Source of the DNA: Pseudomonas sp. SID14000
GTDB taxonomy: Bacteria; Pseudomonadota; Gammaproteobacteria; Pseudomonadales; Pseudomonadaceae
Assembly: GCF_002165135.1 (NCBI RefSeq)
Contig: NZ_NFZQ01000010.1
Coordinates: 124,001-188,000, forward strand
Reading direction: 5' to 3'
DNA: 64,000 bases
This document shows positions 44,635 to 54,367 of this stretch, piece by piece. Within the stretch, counting starts at the first letter, position 1, and each line of letters starts with the position of its first letter. A model generated the notes under the pieces. The model was not told where the DNA came from. It saw nothing but the letters and a program-made list of their open reading frames with translations, and searched no databases. The translations under genes were made by a program, and so were the position numbers.

Positions 44635-45531
44635 ATGAACGCTTACTCGCGACTGCTACTGATCTGCCATCCAGACCTGCACCCCTCGCCTGCCCAGACG
44701 CGTGCACAGGCGCTGGCCAGCGCGACAGGTGCCACCTTGCACCTGGTGGTGCTCAGCCAGCTGCCATCACGCCTGGCCACCCTCGACCAGGTACTGCGCA
44801 GCAATGCCCGCAAGCAGGACGCCGAGCACCGCAAGGCCTGGCTCGCGGACCAGGTAAAGGCGCTGGGCGAACTGGGCATTACCGCCTACGCCGAGACGCT
44901 GGACGATGAAGACCCGCTCAACGACTTGATCCGGCTGGCCCAACTGCACCGGGTGGAGATGGTGATCAAGGACATCAAGCACGAAACCGCCTTGAGCCGT
45001 GCTCTGCTCACGCCATTGGACTGGCAATTGCTACGCCGTTGCCCGATCCCGCTGCACCTGGTGGCCCAGGCTGAAGCGAAGTTGCCGGCGCGCATACTTG
45101 TCGCAGCGGATCTGGTCGAGAACGACCCGGTGATCGACAAGCTCAATGACCACATCCTGCAGTCGGCACAAGCCCTGGCGCAGCGATGCAAGGCCCAACT
45201 GCATCTACTGCAGGCCTACGAGCCCAGCGCCAGCTTCGTCGCCTATGCCGCCGCCCCCGTGGCCTGGACTGACAAACTGGTCGAGGAAATATCCGGTCGT
45301 GCGCGGGAGCGCATGGCGACGTTCGGCGGCCACTACGGCATCAAGCCCGATCACCTGCACCTGGTGCGAGGCGCTGCCCGTAACGTGGTCAGCGAATACG
45401 CGAACCAGCATGGCTTCGATGTGGTGGTGATGGGCACGATCTACCACGAGGGGGTGAGCAAGGTCGTCGGCAGCACTACCGAGCAAACCCTGTACAAGGT
45501 TCACTCCAGCATTCTGGCTATCCACGGTTGA
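44635..45531 (+). CDS. Universal stress protein, two-domain
   Basis: A 298-residue tandem Usp (MNAYSRLLLICHPDLHPSPA; second domain from ARILVAADLVENDPVIDKL). The C-terminal nucleotide region reads VMGTIYHEGVSKVVGSTTEQ. Start at 44635, 86 bp from the centre of the ANR box. A strong hairpin follows and separates it from the convergent zinc-ribbon gene. Confidence 0.88.
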   Translation: MNAYSRLLLICHPDLHPSPAQTRAQALASATGATLHLVVLSQLPSRLATLDQVLRSNARKQDAEHRKAWLADQVKALGELGITAYAETLDDEDPLNDLIRLAQLHRVEMVIKDIKHETALSRALLTPLDWQLLRRCPIPLHLVAQAEAKLPARILVAADLVENDPVIDKLNDHILQSAQALAQRCKAQLHLLQAYEPSASFVAYAAAPVAWTDKLVEEISGRARERMATFGGHYGIKPDHLHLVRGAARNVVSEYANQHGFDVVVMGTIYHEGVSKVVGSTTEQTLYKVHSSILAIHG

Positions 45532-45540
45532 ATGATCGCC

Positions 45541-45578
45541 CGCCTGGTTTCACCTCCTCCCTGGAGTGAAACCAGGCG
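45541..45578. terminator. Bidirectional terminator hairpin
   Basis: CGCCTGGTTTCAC and its complement GTGAAACCAGGCG form a 13-pair perfect stem around a 12-base loop, between two convergent genes. Confidence 0.82.
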
Positions 45579-45586
45579 ACATGGCC

Positions 45587-46078
45587 TCAGTCGCGATGCC
45601 AGTCGACACTCAGGTACACTTCGCTGTCGCTGTAGCGGTAGCTGCACGTACCGTCGTAGGCAGCCTCCAGCTCATGACCGATGCGGTTGGCCAGGTGGGT
45701 GCCCGTGGTGGTTGCCACCAGTTGGTCCTGCTGGTAATCGATGGCGATCAAGCGCTCCAGAACATGCGTCTGCCTTTCCTGCTGCTCCACGTTACGCATG
45801 AGCTGGCGAATCTCCTCTTCATGCGCCGCCAGAAAACGGCCCGACACCCGCACTTGTCCGGCAGCGGCATGGTCCTCGATCCGTCGGCATGCCGGGCAGA
45901 CGATCGACTCCATCGACCCAGGTCCAGTCGCCCCATGCGCGTGCCACTCTCCTCCGTGGTAGGCAGCTCCACATTGCGGACAACGCGCACTACCGCCAGA
46001 ACGAAGTGGCGTAGCATAGGGATCGAACGGCTGTGACTTGAATAGTTTGTCCTTGTGGCTCTTCTGGTATTTGTCCAT
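45587..46078 (-). CDS. BCAM0308-type zinc-ribbon protein
   Basis: A 163-residue protein with two CxxC pairs (ARCPQCGAAYHGGEW and IVCPACRRIEDH) in its first half, a helical middle, and a C-terminal beta domain. The family is named after a gene in the low-oxygen locus of Burkholderia cenocepacia. Biochemical role unknown. Start at 46078. The promoter has a perfect ANR box 93 bp away, shared with the PRPP-synthetase homologue. Confidence 0.75.
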   Translation of the reverse strand: MDKYQKSHKDKLFKSQPFDPYATPLRSGGSARCPQCGAAYHGGEWHAHGATGPGSMESIVCPACRRIEDHAAAGQVRVSGRFLAAHEEEIRQLMRNVEQQERQTHVLERLIAIDYQQDQLVATTTGTHLANRIGHELEAAYDGTCSYRYSDSEVYLSVDWHRD

Positions 46079-46164
46079 TGGCGTACTCTCCGTGCAGGGT
46101 GTGAGGGGCGCAGGCCGTGGCATGCTCTGACCTGCCCAGTGTCCGCCCACTGGCTATGCTCGAC

Positions 46165-46178
46165 TTGATAATCATCAA
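46165..46178. promoter_or_regulatory. Perfect FNR/ANR box TTGATAATCATCAA
   Basis: TTGAT-N4-ATCAA between divergent genes: 62 bp to the PRPP-synthetase-like ATG and 93 bp to the zinc-ribbon ATG. Confidence 0.85.
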
Positions 46179-46233
46179 ACCGCGCAGTGGCATGCCGCTT
46201 ATGTTGCTGTGAACGACCTCTGGAGCGCAGGGC

Positions 46234-47217
46234 ATGAATGACACACCGCCGTTACTGTTCGCCTTGCAAGGCAGCCAGGCCTATGGGAATGCCGTGGCGC
46301 AACGCCTGGGCTGGAAACTGTCTGAACATGAAGAACGCGACTACGAGGACGGAGAACACAAGTGCTGGCCTGTCGAATCGGTCGACGGTCAAGCGGTCAT
46401 CGTCTTCCACTCGCTCTATGGTGACGCGCACCACAGCGCGCACGACAAGCTGTGCCGGCTGCTGTTCTTCTGTGGCTCACTCAAGGACGCCGGCGCCAGC
46501 CAGGTGACGGCAGTCACGCCTTACCTGTGTTATGGCCGCAAGGACCGCAAGGTGGAGTTTCAGGACGCTACCATCACCCGCCATGTAGCTCGCCTGATGG
46601 AAAGCTGCGGCGTGGACCGCGTGGTTGCGCTGGACGTGCACAACCCCAGTGCCTTCGACAACGCCTACAGAATCCCGAGCTGGAACCTGCAATGCACCCA
46701 GCTATTCGCCCAACACCTGGCCCCGCTACTCGGTGAACAGACAGTCACGGTTGTGTCACCGGATATCGGTGGCATCAAACGCGCCGAGCAGTTTCGCCAG
46801 GTCCTGGCGGACCTGCTGGCGCGCCCGGTCTCGGTGGCCATGATGGAAAAGCACCGCCAGCAGGTGGGCCTGAGCGGCGAACATCTGGTCGGTAACGTTG
46901 CAGGCAGCACCGTCATCGTGTTCGACGACCTGATCAGCACGGGGCAGACGCTGCTACGCGCTGCCCAGGCCTGCCGGCAGGCCGGAGCCAACCGCATACT
47001 GGCCGCTGCCACCCACGGTCTGTTCACCACCGGTGGCGAGCTGTTTGACAACGGCGCGTTCGAACGGGTGCTAGTGGCTGACAGCGTCGCGCCCTTTCGC
47101 CTACCCGTGCGATGCCTGACGCAGCTGGATATCGTCGATACCAGCGCCCTGGTCGCCGAGTTGCTTGCCAACCGCCGGGGCGCTGGTACTTTTCCTTCGT
47201 CACCTACACCACGATAG
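46234..47217 (+). CDS. Ribose-phosphate pyrophosphokinase homologue
   Basis: A 327-residue PRPP synthetase-type protein. The paired phosphoribosyltransferase folds carry DVHNPSAFDNAYRIPSWNLQ (ribose-5-phosphate/metal region), VVSPDIGGIKRAEQFRQVL and the PRPP loop TVIVFDDLISTGQTLLRAAQ. It is more divergent than housekeeping Prs, and its place next to phosphoketolase suggests a special role in pentose phosphate use at low oxygen. It converges on xfp with a 14-bp gap. Confidence 0.82.
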   Translation: MNDTPPLLFALQGSQAYGNAVAQRLGWKLSEHEERDYEDGEHKCWPVESVDGQAVIVFHSLYGDAHHSAHDKLCRLLFFCGSLKDAGASQVTAVTPYLCYGRKDRKVEFQDATITRHVARLMESCGVDRVVALDVHNPSAFDNAYRIPSWNLQCTQLFAQHLAPLLGEQTVTVVSPDIGGIKRAEQFRQVLADLLARPVSVAMMEKHRQQVGLSGEHLVGNVAGSTVIVFDDLISTGQTLLRAAQACRQAGANRILAAATHGLFTTGGELFDNGAFERVLVADSVAPFRLPVRCLTQLDIVDTSALVAELLANRRGAGTFPSSPTPR

Positions 47218-47231
47218 GGTTTGGCGGCATC

Positions 47232-49607
47232 TCAGGCATCTGGGTGCGCCGTCCAGTGCCATTGCGCAACCTCAGGCAGGTCTTCGCCATGCTCGATCAG
47301 GTACAGCTTGTGCTTTTCCATGGTCGACCAATAGCGGGTTCGCGCCTGCTCCACCTGTGCCTGCAGGCGAGGCACGCGTTCGAACACATCCAGCACCAAC
47401 TGGTAGCGGTCCAGGTTGTTGATGACCGCCATGTCGAACGGCGTCGTGGTCGCACCTTCTTCACGGAAACCATGCACATGGAAGCGCTGCGGGTTGGCAC
47501 GCTTGTAGATCAGACGGTGAACCAAGGCCGGATAACCATGGAAGGCGAAGATCACCGGCTGCTCTTCGGTGAACAGCGCATTGAAGTCACTGTCGGGCAA
47601 GCCATGCGGATGCTGTTGTGGTGATTGCATTGCCATCAGGTCAACCACGTTCACTACCCTTACCCGCAGATCGGCGACGTAATCACGAAGCAGGGTCACT
47701 GCCGCCAGCACTTCCAGCGTGGGCACATCGCCGGCGCAGGCGAGGACCACCTCCGGCAGATCATCGTCATGGCTGGCCCATGCCCAACGGCCGATGCCGG
47801 ACTGACAGTGCAGGTTCGCCGCATCCGCATCCAGCCATTGCCACTCTGGTTGTTTGCCCGCAACGATGACATTGATGTAATTGCGGCTGCGCAGGCAATG
47901 ATCAACCACGGACAGCAGGCAGTTGGCGTCCGGTGGCAGATAGATACGCGCGATATCGGCCTTCTTGTTGGCCAGCATGTCGAGAAAACCTGGGTCCTGG
48001 TGCGAGAAGCCGTTATGGTCCTGACGCCAGACATGCGAGGTCAGGAGGATGTTCAGCGAAGCGATCGACTTGCGCCATGGCACCTCGGCGGCGGTCTTTA
48101 GCCATTTGGCATGCTGGTTGATCATCGAATCGACAATATGGATGAACGCTTCATAGCAGGAAAACAGGCCGTGGCGGCCAGTCAGCAGGTAACCCTCCAG
48201 CCAACCTTCGCAAATCTGCTCACTGAGTATCTCCATCACCCTGCCGTCTGGTCCGAGGTGGTTGTCTTCGGCACCGTGGGGGTCCAGCCAGACCTTGCTG
48301 GTCGCTTCGAATACTGCATCCAGCCGGTTGGAAGCCGTCTCGTCAGGGCCGAACAGGCGGAAATCGCGGGACACCAGGCTGTTCTTCATGACGTCGCGCA
48401 AGTAACTTCCAAGTATCCGGGTCGCCTCTGCACGCACTTGTCCAGGCCCGTCCATCTTCACGCTGTAATCAGTGAAGCGTGGAAGGTCCAGCGCCCGCAA
48501 CAGCAGCCCGCCATTGGCATGCGGGTTCGCGCTCATGCGCCGCCGCCCGGTAGGGGCCTGCGCGGCCAGCTCCGCAAGCAATGCCCCCTGAGCGTCGAAC
48601 AGCTCATGGGGTCGGTAGCTTTCCAGCCATTGCTGCAATTGCTGCAAGTGCAGCGGCTTGCGAAGGTCCGCCAGGGGCAGTTGATGCGAGCGCCAAGTCC
48701 CTTCTACCCGCTGCCCATCGACGAACTTCGGCCCCGTCCAGCCTTTGGGCGTGCGCAATACCAGCACCGGCCACAGCGGCCGGTCGATGGCTTCGCCTGC
48801 CTCGGTGTGCCGGGCAAGGCGCTGGATCTGGCAGATTTTCTCGTAGATCACGTCCAGCGTCCTGGCCAGCGCCCGATGAACCTCCATCGGCTCGTCGCCC
48901 TCGACGAAATAGGGATCATAGCCATAGCCATACATAAGGCTGGTCAGCTCATCCTCGCTGATCCGCGACAGCACCGTCGGGTTGGCAATCTTATAGCCGT
49001 TGAGGTGCAGGATCGGCAGTACCGCACCGTCGCGCGCGGCATTGAGGAACTTGTTGCAATGCCAGCTTGCCGCCAGCGCACCGGTTTCTGCCTCGCCGTC
49101 GCCGATGACGCAGGCCACGATCAACTGTGGGTTATCCAGGGCAGCGCCATAGGCATGGACCAAGGCATAGCCCAACTCGCCACCTTCGTGCAGAGAACCC
49201 GGGACATGCGGGCCAACATGGCTACCAATGCCGTACGGCCAGGAGAACTGACGAAACAGCCGGGCCATCCCCTGCGCGTTGCGCTCGATCGCCGGGTTCA
49301 GCTCGGTATAGGTGCCATCCAGATACGCCTGGGCGACCATGGCCGGGCCCCCATGGCCAGGGCCGGCGACGAACAATACGTTGAGATCGTATTGGCGAAT
49401 CAGCCGGTTCAGATGGGTGTAGATCAAGTTGAGCCCAGGCGACGTACCCCAATGCCCCAACAATCGTGGCTTGATGTCGGACAATTTCAGCGGGGTGGCC
49501 AACAGGGGGTTGTCCTGAAGATAGATCTGACCGACGGTAAGGTAGTTCGCGGCCCGCCAGTAGGCATCCAGCCATTCGAGTTCCTCGGTACCTGGAAAAT
49601 CGTTCAT
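47232..49607 (-). CDS. xfp: Xylulose-5-phosphate/fructose-6-phosphate phosphoketolase
   Basis: A 791-residue thiamine diphosphate enzyme that splits sugar phosphates to acetyl phosphate and a shorter sugar phosphate. The N-terminal [39 protein letters not shown] and the cofactor motif [20 protein letters not shown] are all present, and the length is normal. Start at [13 protein letters not shown] (49607). It is third in hsp20-CBS-xfp. Acetyl phosphate from this route could yield ATP through acetate kinase when respiration fails. Confidence 0.94.
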   Translation of the reverse strand: MNDFPGTEELEWLDAYWRAANYLTVGQIYLQDNPLLATPLKLSDIKPRLLGHWGTSPGLNLIYTHLNRLIRQYDLNVLFVAGPGHGGPAMVAQAYLDGTYTELNPAIERNAQGMARLFRQFSWPYGIGSHVGPHVPGSLHEGGELGYALVHAYGAALDNPQLIVACVIGDGEAETGALAASWHCNKFLNAARDGAVLPILHLNGYKIANPTVLSRISEDELTSLMYGYGYDPYFVEGDEPMEVHRALARTLDVIYEKICQIQRLARHTEAGEAIDRPLWPVLVLRTPKGWTGPKFVDGQRVEGTWRSHQLPLADLRKPLHLQQLQQWLESYRPHELFDAQGALLAELAAQAPTGRRRMSANPHANGGLLLRALDLPRFTDYSVKMDGPGQVRAEATRILGSYLRDVMKNSLVSRDFRLFGPDETASNRLDAVFEATSKVWLDPHGAEDNHLGPDGRVMEILSEQICEGWLEGYLLTGRHGLFSCYEAFIHIVDSMINQHAKWLKTAAEVPWRKSIASLNILLTSHVWRQDHNGFSHQDPGFLDMLANKKADIARIYLPPDANCLLSVVDHCLRSRNYINVIVAGKQPEWQWLDADAANLHCQSGIGRWAWASHDDDLPEVVLACAGDVPTLEVLAAVTLLRDYVADLRVRVVNVVDLMAMQSPQQHPHGLPDSDFNALFTEEQPVIFAFHGYPALVHRLIYKRANPQRFHVHGFREEGATTTPFDMAVINNLDRYQLVLDVFERVPRLQAQVEQARTRYWSTMEKHKLYLIEHGEDLPEVAQWHWTAHPDA

Positions 49608-49643
49608 GATCGCCCCTTCTGCCTGGCGCGTGCGCATATGCGT

Positions 49644-50108
49644 TCAAAAATCCCCGGCGCGGATATCTTCTTCCCGTCGGCTCTGTTGACGGATCAGCAA
49701 GGTCAGCTCGTGCAGGTGATCGGCCAACAGCCCCACCAGGTCGTCTGCCGTGACGATGCCGACCAACAGGCCAAAGTCATCGACCACCGGGATCCGCCGA
49801 ATGTTGGCCCGCCGCATGTTCAGAATCACATCGAACAGGTCTTCATTCTGGTTCGCGGTGATCAGTGGCCGTGGAATAATATCGATGGCTTGCAGATCTT
49901 CCTGGTCCGGAGGGTTGCGGGCGATGATCCTCAGCGCAAGGTCGCGGTCGGTGATCAGGCCGATGGGCCGACAACGGTCTCGGTCGACAGGCTCGGCCAG
50001 CACCAGGTCACCAACGTGGTATCGGCTCATCATCCGCGCCGCGGCGCCGATGGAAATGCTGGGGGGCGCCGTGACCACATCCCGGTTGCAGTATTTGCCA
50101 ATGGACAT
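49644..50108 (-). CDS. CBS-domain pair protein
   Basis: A 154-residue protein made of two CBS motifs (VVTAPPSISIGAAARMMSRY; PLITANQNEDLFDVILNMRR) that usually bind adenosine nucleotides. It lies between hsp20 and xfp in the same direction, 36 bp before xfp. It may sense energy charge for the operon products. No other domain is seen. Confidence 0.85.
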   Translation of the reverse strand: MSIGKYCNRDVVTAPPSISIGAAARMMSRYHVGDLVLAEPVDRDRCRPIGLITDRDLALRIIARNPPDQEDLQAIDIIPRPLITANQNEDLFDVILNMRRANIRRIPVVDDFGLLVGIVTADDLVGLLADHLHELTLLIRQQSRREEDIRAGDF

Positions 50109-50176
50109 GATGTTTTACCCTTTGGAATGCGAAGGTGAAGGTGGAGCGTCCCTGCTCCCGAAATCAGTCGGGTGAA

Positions 50177-50737
50177 TCACTTGCTGCTTTTGATGGGAAT
50201 CACCTTTTCAGGGTGAATCGCTTCAGCGCGCTTGGGCAGGTGCACCAGCAGCACGCCCTTGGCAAACTGGGCATTGATTTTTTCAGCGTCAACTTCACGG
50301 GGCAGCTGGAAGACCCGTTCGAAGCTGCCGTAGTGCCGCTCCGACAGGTGGTATTCCTTGCGCTTTTCGTCGACCTCTTCCTGCTTCTCGCCGCGAATCA
50401 CCACATTGCCATTGACAAGTTTGATCTCGATGTCCTTGTCATCCACACCTGGCAGTTCGGCGCTGATGCGAAACTCATCGGCCAGTTCGCTGATATCCAT
50501 CGCCGGCATGCCATGGCTAAACAGCTCACGCCGCCAGAATGGCTCGACATCGAACGGCGTGTGGCTGAACGGCATGCGCAATGGCCGGCGCCCGAAGTCA
50601 TCGAACAGGCTGTCGATCTGACGCCGCAACTGCTGGATCGGCCGCCACAGGTCCGATGGTTCGGTGCCTGGTGGCGAAACCTTGGCGGGCTGCGTGGCTG
50701 CGGGGGTGACAGGTACTTTCTTGGCTGCTTCGGACAT
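50177..50737 (-). CDS. Small heat shock protein Hsp20
   Basis: A 186-residue alpha-crystallin chaperone. The core domain runs from about residue 75 (MDISELADEFRISAELPGVD) to VLLVHLPKRAEA, with the C-terminal IPI anchor motif in EKVIPIKSSK. The N-terminal 30 residues are rich in Ala, Pro and Thr. Start at 50737. It is the first gene of hsp20-CBS-xfp, and an ANR box is centred 78 bp upstream, so it is probably an oxygen-controlled rather than a heat-only chaperone. Confidence 0.9.
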   Translation of the reverse strand: MSEAAKKVPVTPAATQPAKVSPPGTEPSDLWRPIQQLRRQIDSLFDDFGRRPLRMPFSHTPFDVEPFWRRELFSHGMPAMDISELADEFRISAELPGVDDKDIEIKLVNGNVVIRGEKQEEVDEKRKEYHLSERHYGSFERVFQLPREVDAEKINAQFAKGVLLVHLPKRAEAIHPEKVIPIKSSK

Positions 50738-50808
50738 GGCGACCTCCTCGAATAAGTAATGCCTCCCAGGGAGACGCCTCGATCTTGCGCTGTGAGGCAA
50801 CCCCGCGT

Positions 50809-50822
50809 TTGACCTTTATCAA
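50809..50822. promoter_or_regulatory. FNR/ANR box TTGACCTTTATCAA (hsp20 side)
   Basis: TTGAC-N4-ATCAA, a common ANR site form, 72 bp from its near edge to the hsp20 ATG. It mirrors the box at 50875 that serves the acetyltransferase gene. Confidence 0.8.
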
Positions 50823-50874
50823 TCAGCGGGCTGCCGCAATGCCTGACAGGTGACAGCGGCCGGCGACCGGACAA

Positions 50875-50888
50875 TTGACAACTATCAA
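50875..50888. promoter_or_regulatory. FNR/ANR box TTGACAACTATCAA (acetyltransferase side)
   Basis: TTGAC-N4-ATCAA, centred 75 bp before the acetyltransferase ATG at 50957. Confidence 0.8.
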
Positions 50889-50956
50889 GTCCGCGCAGGG
50901 CCGAGTGTCGAAACTAAACCTCCATTGTTCATTTCCGACACTTGAGGATTGCTGCC

Positions 50957-51526
50957 ATGACTCCCACAGAACCCTCCCGTCAATACACCGCCCCCTCGTT
51001 TCCCAAACCTGCAGGCGAGCATTGGATCGACGCCCTCGACAATGGCACCCATGTACTGATCAGGCCGCTGCAAGCCAAGGACCGGGAGCGCGAGAGAGCC
51101 TTCATCGAGCGGCTGTCGCCCCAGTCGCGGCACTTTCGCTTCCTGTGCCAGATCAAGGAGCCCGGTGAGGCGATGCTCGACCAGTTGATGGCGATCGACC
51201 AGGACCGGCAAGCCGCCTTCGTCGCCCTCGCCCATGTGGACGGCGAGCTTCAAGAAGTGGGCATTTCCCGTTACGCCGCCATTGCAGGCAAAGATGAATG
51301 CGAATGCGCTGTCACGGTGCTCGACAGCTGGCAGCATCATGGCCTGGGCCGCCTGTTGCTCAAGCACCTGATTGATCATGCCCGGGCCAAGGGCATGCGG
51401 CAGATGTACTCGATCGACTCAGCCGCCAACCAGGCGATGCGCGACCTGGCAAAGGCGGCAGGATTTACCACCAGCATCGACCCGGATGATCCGACCCAGG
51501 TCATCCATCGCCTCAACCTGACCTGA
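50957..51526 (+). CDS. GNAT-family acetyltransferase (paralogue 1)
   Basis: A 189-residue N-acetyltransferase with acetyl-CoA-binding region VTVLDSWQHHGLGRLLLKHL (Q/HxxGxG type). The N-terminal sequence EHWIDALDNGTHVLIRPLQA is shared with the second copy at 55472. Start MTPTEPSRQY at 50957. Related stand-alone GNATs acetylate protein lysines, but the substrate here is unknown. Expression is probably ANR-dependent. Confidence 0.85.
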   Translation: MTPTEPSRQYTAPSFPKPAGEHWIDALDNGTHVLIRPLQAKDRERERAFIERLSPQSRHFRFLCQIKEPGEAMLDQLMAIDQDRQAAFVALAHVDGELQEVGISRYAAIAGKDECECAVTVLDSWQHHGLGRLLLKHLIDHARAKGMRQMYSIDSAANQAMRDLAKAAGFTTSIDPDDPTQVIHRLNLT

Positions 51527-51547
51527 AGCACCGTTGCGGCGGTGTTT

Positions 51548-51569
51548 GGGGCAGCCACCGCGCTGCCCC
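51548..51569. terminator. Terminator-like hairpin between convergent genes
   Basis: GGGGCAG and CTGCCCC, a seven-pair stem with an eight-base loop, between the GNAT stop and the phosphoribosyltransferase stop. Confidence 0.6.
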
Positions 51570-51583
51570 GCCCGCCTTTCGCC

Positions 51584-52273
51584 TCACGGCCTCCGGCAAA
51601 ACGAGGACTCCGCGACCCCGGCCTTGTCCATCAGCGCCATGACTTCCTCGTCCGAAACCTGGGGGAAGTCCTGGTACCAGTAGCCGACCGAAACCATCTG
51701 CTCGGGCACCAGCGGGCAGACCACCTCTTCCACTTCGCCCCACATGGCCTCCAGTGTTTCTGGTGGTGCGACCGGCACGGCGACCACGATGCGCGCCGGT
51801 GACTGCGCACGCGTCGCCTGTATGGCCGCCATCATCGAGGCCCCGGTTGCCAAGCCATCATCGACCAGGATCACCGTCTGGTCCTTGAGCCGAAGCGGTG
51901 GGCGGGTCCCCCGGTAGGCGCGCTCACGTCGAATCAGTTCCTGGGTTTCCTTGGCTACCACGCTTTCCAACAGGGCCCGGTCGACCTGATAAGCCCGCAA
52001 TGCATCGTCGTTGAGAATCTTCACCCCGCCCCCGGCGATCGCGCCCATGGCATATTCAGGGTGCGAAGGCATTCCGAGCTTGCGCACCACCAGCAGATCC
52101 AGGCGAACCTCGAGAGCGTTCGCAACCTCATAAGCCACCGGTACGCCGCCCCGCGGCAGGGCTAGCACGATCACGTCAGCCCTTCCGGCATACTGGCTCA
52201 AAGGCGCCACCAGGCAGCGGCCGGCTTCGGCGCGGTCGGGGTACAGGGTTCGACGAGCAAGATCATGTGACAT
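51584..52273 (-). CDS. Predicted phosphoribosyltransferase
   Basis: A 229-residue protein of the class that often accompanies Usp and alpha/beta-hydrolase genes. The PRPP loop reads TVILVDDGLATGASMMAAIQ, with LALPRGGVPVAYEVANAL at the N-terminus. The base or other acceptor is not known. Start at MSHDLARRTLYPDR (52273). It is the last gene of usp-metallohydrolase-membrane protein-phosphoribosyltransferase. Confidence 0.85.
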   Translation of the reverse strand: MSHDLARRTLYPDRAEAGRCLVAPLSQYAGRADVIVLALPRGGVPVAYEVANALEVRLDLLVVRKLGMPSHPEYAMGAIAGGGVKILNDDALRAYQVDRALLESVVAKETQELIRRERAYRGTRPPLRLKDQTVILVDDGLATGASMMAAIQATRAQSPARIVVAVPVAPPETLEAMWGEVEEVVCPLVPEQMVSVGYWYQDFPQVSDEEVMALMDKAGVAESSFCRRP

Positions 52274-52335
52274 GGAAACCTCCCGCGCCACGACGGGCGC
52301 CTGTCGTATCAACTACTGGCAAGCACTGCCGCTAT

Positions 52336-52980
52336 TCAAGGCGCCATCGCCCGGGCCTCTTCAGGCAGCAGGTCGAACTGGTCGAGGCAGCGCTGTTCGT
52401 CGTCCGCGGTTAACGCCTTATATGCGCTAACTTCCCGCATCGGCGTTTCGAACAAGGCCAGGCGGATCACCCCATTACGATCGAGGAACGTTTGCGCCAG
52501 GCACGTACACACCGGCTTGCCAACCAACGCCGTAAGCTTTTCATCTTCGGAAGTGGTCACCTGGGCCTGCAGGTTGTCCGCGCAACTCTGCACGATGCGG
52601 TCCACCGAGCGCCCGGCAAGCCAAACAGTGCCGCCACCCAACAATGCGAAGAACAGCAGCAGGCCCAAGAGAATGTTCGACTCCTGGGTGACCGAGCGCA
52701 CGAAGGCAAGCCGAGCTTGCCAGCCCGTGGCCTGGCCATTGAATATGGTCTTGCCGACCGTACGTTTCACACCACGCTGCACCACCCACCCCAACGCCAC
52801 GCACAAGGCCAGCAACGCCAACAGCACGAACGGATGTTGCATGGGCAGGCGCCAGCTCGGGCTCAACGACCGGTAGGCAGCGGCCATGACGAGCAATGCG
52901 AAGATGGCCACGATCAACCCCAGGCTACCCCGTGGCCGATGCATCCAGGCCCGGAGTTTCGCCCTTGCTTGTGTATCCAT
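52336..52980 (-). CDS. Hypothetical membrane protein, three segments
   Basis: A 214-residue protein I do not recognise. It has three hydrophobic segments (LGLIVAIFALLVMAAAYRSL, FVLLALLALCVALGWVV, LLGLLLFFALLGGGTVWLAG) and a C-terminal soluble part with a CTC motif (GKPVCTCLAQTFLDRNG) and an acidic tail. It lies between the metallohydrolase and phosphoribosyltransferase genes in an ANR-type operon. Confidence 0.7.
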   Translation of the reverse strand: MDTQARAKLRAWMHRPRGSLGLIVAIFALLVMAAAYRSLSPSWRLPMQHPFVLLALLALCVALGWVVQRGVKRTVGKTIFNGQATGWQARLAFVRSVTQESNILLGLLLFFALLGGGTVWLAGRSVDRIVQSCADNLQAQVTTSEDEKLTALVGKPVCTCLAQTFLDRNGVIRLALFETPMREVSAYKALTADDEQRCLDQFDLLPEEARAMAP

Positions 52981-52999
52981 GACAGCCTCCCGGCCCAGG

Positions 53000-54367
53000 C
53001 TAGCGCACTGGGTCAATGGCAACGGTTTCCTGGTACTCGGGCACATACACCTGCCAACCGAGCTCGATGCTGATCCGCCGTCGTAACGTATCGGCGGCGT
53101 GCGGCTCGCCATGGATGACGTAGGTCTGGCGTGGCGGGCGGGCGAACCCGCGCAACCACTCCATGATCTCGTCGGCATCGGCATGCGCTGAGAGGTTTTC
53201 CATGGCATATACCTGGGCCCGGACAGGCACGTCTTCGCCATGCAGGCGGACACTGTGCGCACCAGCGACGATGTCGGCGCCGCGCGTACCACCAGCCTGG
53301 AAACCCGAGAACAGAATGCTGTTGCGTGGGTTGGGTGCCAACGCCTTGAGATGGTGCAGAACGCGCCCACCGGTCGCCATGCCACTGGCGGCGATGATGA
53401 CCGCAGGCTCACGCAGCTGATCCAGACGCCGGGATTCATCTACCGTGCGGATGATATGCGTGCCCCTGCACATTGCGGCGCATTCCGCCGGCGTCATCCG
53501 ATGCTCGCTCCTGAACTGCTGGTACAGGACGGTTGCGTCGGTGGCCATCGGGCTGTTGAGGTAGACCGGGATATCAGGTATCAGGCCATCGCGCTTGAGC
53601 TTGTACAGGTAGTACATCAGCAACTGGGCACGGCCAACGGCGAACGACGGCACCAAGGTGATGCCATGACGCAGGAGGGTCTGGTTGATGACCTGGGCCA
53701 GGAATTGCTCGGTCGATTCGGTTGGATGCTGGCGATCGCCATAGGTGGACTCCACCAGCAGCACGTCTGCCGTCCTGATCAGTTCCGGTGCCCGCATGAT
53801 CGGGTCTTGTGGCCGTCCCAGGTCGCCGGAAAAGACCAAGGTCTGGCCATCGGCCTTGATCTGCACCGTCGCCGCGCCGAGTATGTGTCCAGCCGTACGC
53901 AGCAGCAGCTCCATGCCCTGCGCGACCATGATCGGTTGATGCAGCGCCACAGGGCGCAACAGTGCCAAGGCGCGCTTTGCATCCTGTTCGGTGTAAAGCG
54001 GGCGTGCCGGCGAATGCCTGGAGTAGCCGTGCCGGTTGGCATGCTCGGCCTGCTCCTCCTGCAGCCGGGCACTGTCGAGTAACAGGATCTCGGCCAAGGC
54101 ACAAGTGGCCGGGGTTGCGTAGATAGGCCCGGTATAGCCCTCCCGCGCGAGCACCGGAAGATAACCGCTGTGGTCGAGATGGGCATGGGTCAGTACCACG
54201 GCATCGAGCGCGCTCAGCGCCGCCGGCAACGGTTCCCAGTTGCGCAGACGCAGTTGCTTGTAGCCTTGAAACAGCCCGCAGTCGATCAGCACGCGGCTGC
54301 TGTCGCGAGTCAGCAGGAACTTGCTGCCAGTCACGGTCCCGGTACCACCAAGAAATGTCAGTTGCAT
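53000..54367 (-). CDS. Beta-CASP metallo-beta-lactamase-fold RNA hydrolase
   Basis: A 455-residue protein. The N-terminal metallo-beta-lactamase motif is VVLTHAHLDHSGYLPVL, and further ligands lie in GHILGAATVQIKADGQTLVF and FSGDLGRP. The beta-CASP part and the C-terminal YVIHGEPHAADTLRRRI complete the Ysh1/CPSF-like RNase fold. Such enzymes cut RNA. Start MQLTFLGGTGTVTGSK at 54367, overlapping the usp stop by 10 bp. Confidence 0.9.
   Translation of the reverse strand: MQLTFLGGTGTVTGSKFLLTRDSSRVLIDCGLFQGYKQLRLRNWEPLPAALSALDAVVLTHAHLDHSGYLPVLAREGYTGPIYATPATCALAEILLLDSARLQEEQAEHANRHGYSRHSPARPLYTEQDAKRALALLRPVALHQPIMVAQGMELLLRTAGHILGAATVQIKADGQTLVFSGDLGRPQDPIMRAPELIRTADVLLVESTYGDRQHPTESTEQFLAQVINQTLLRHGITLVPSFAVGRAQLLMYYLYKLKRDGLIPDIPVYLNSPMATDATVLYQQFRSEHRMTPAECAAMCRGTHIIRTVDESRRLDQLREPAVIIAASGMATGGRVLHHLKALAPNPRNSILFSGFQAGGTRGADIVAGAHSVRLHGEDVPVRAQVYAMENLSAHADADEIMEWLRGFARPPRQTYVIHGEPHAADTLRRRISIELGWQVYVPEYQETVAIDPVR

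Noticed and set aside
49690-49705. Possible ANR box upstream of xfp, TTGACGGATCAG
   Set aside because: The spacing is wrong (the half sites are not four bases apart) and it lies inside the CBS gene. The operon is better explained by the box at 50809.
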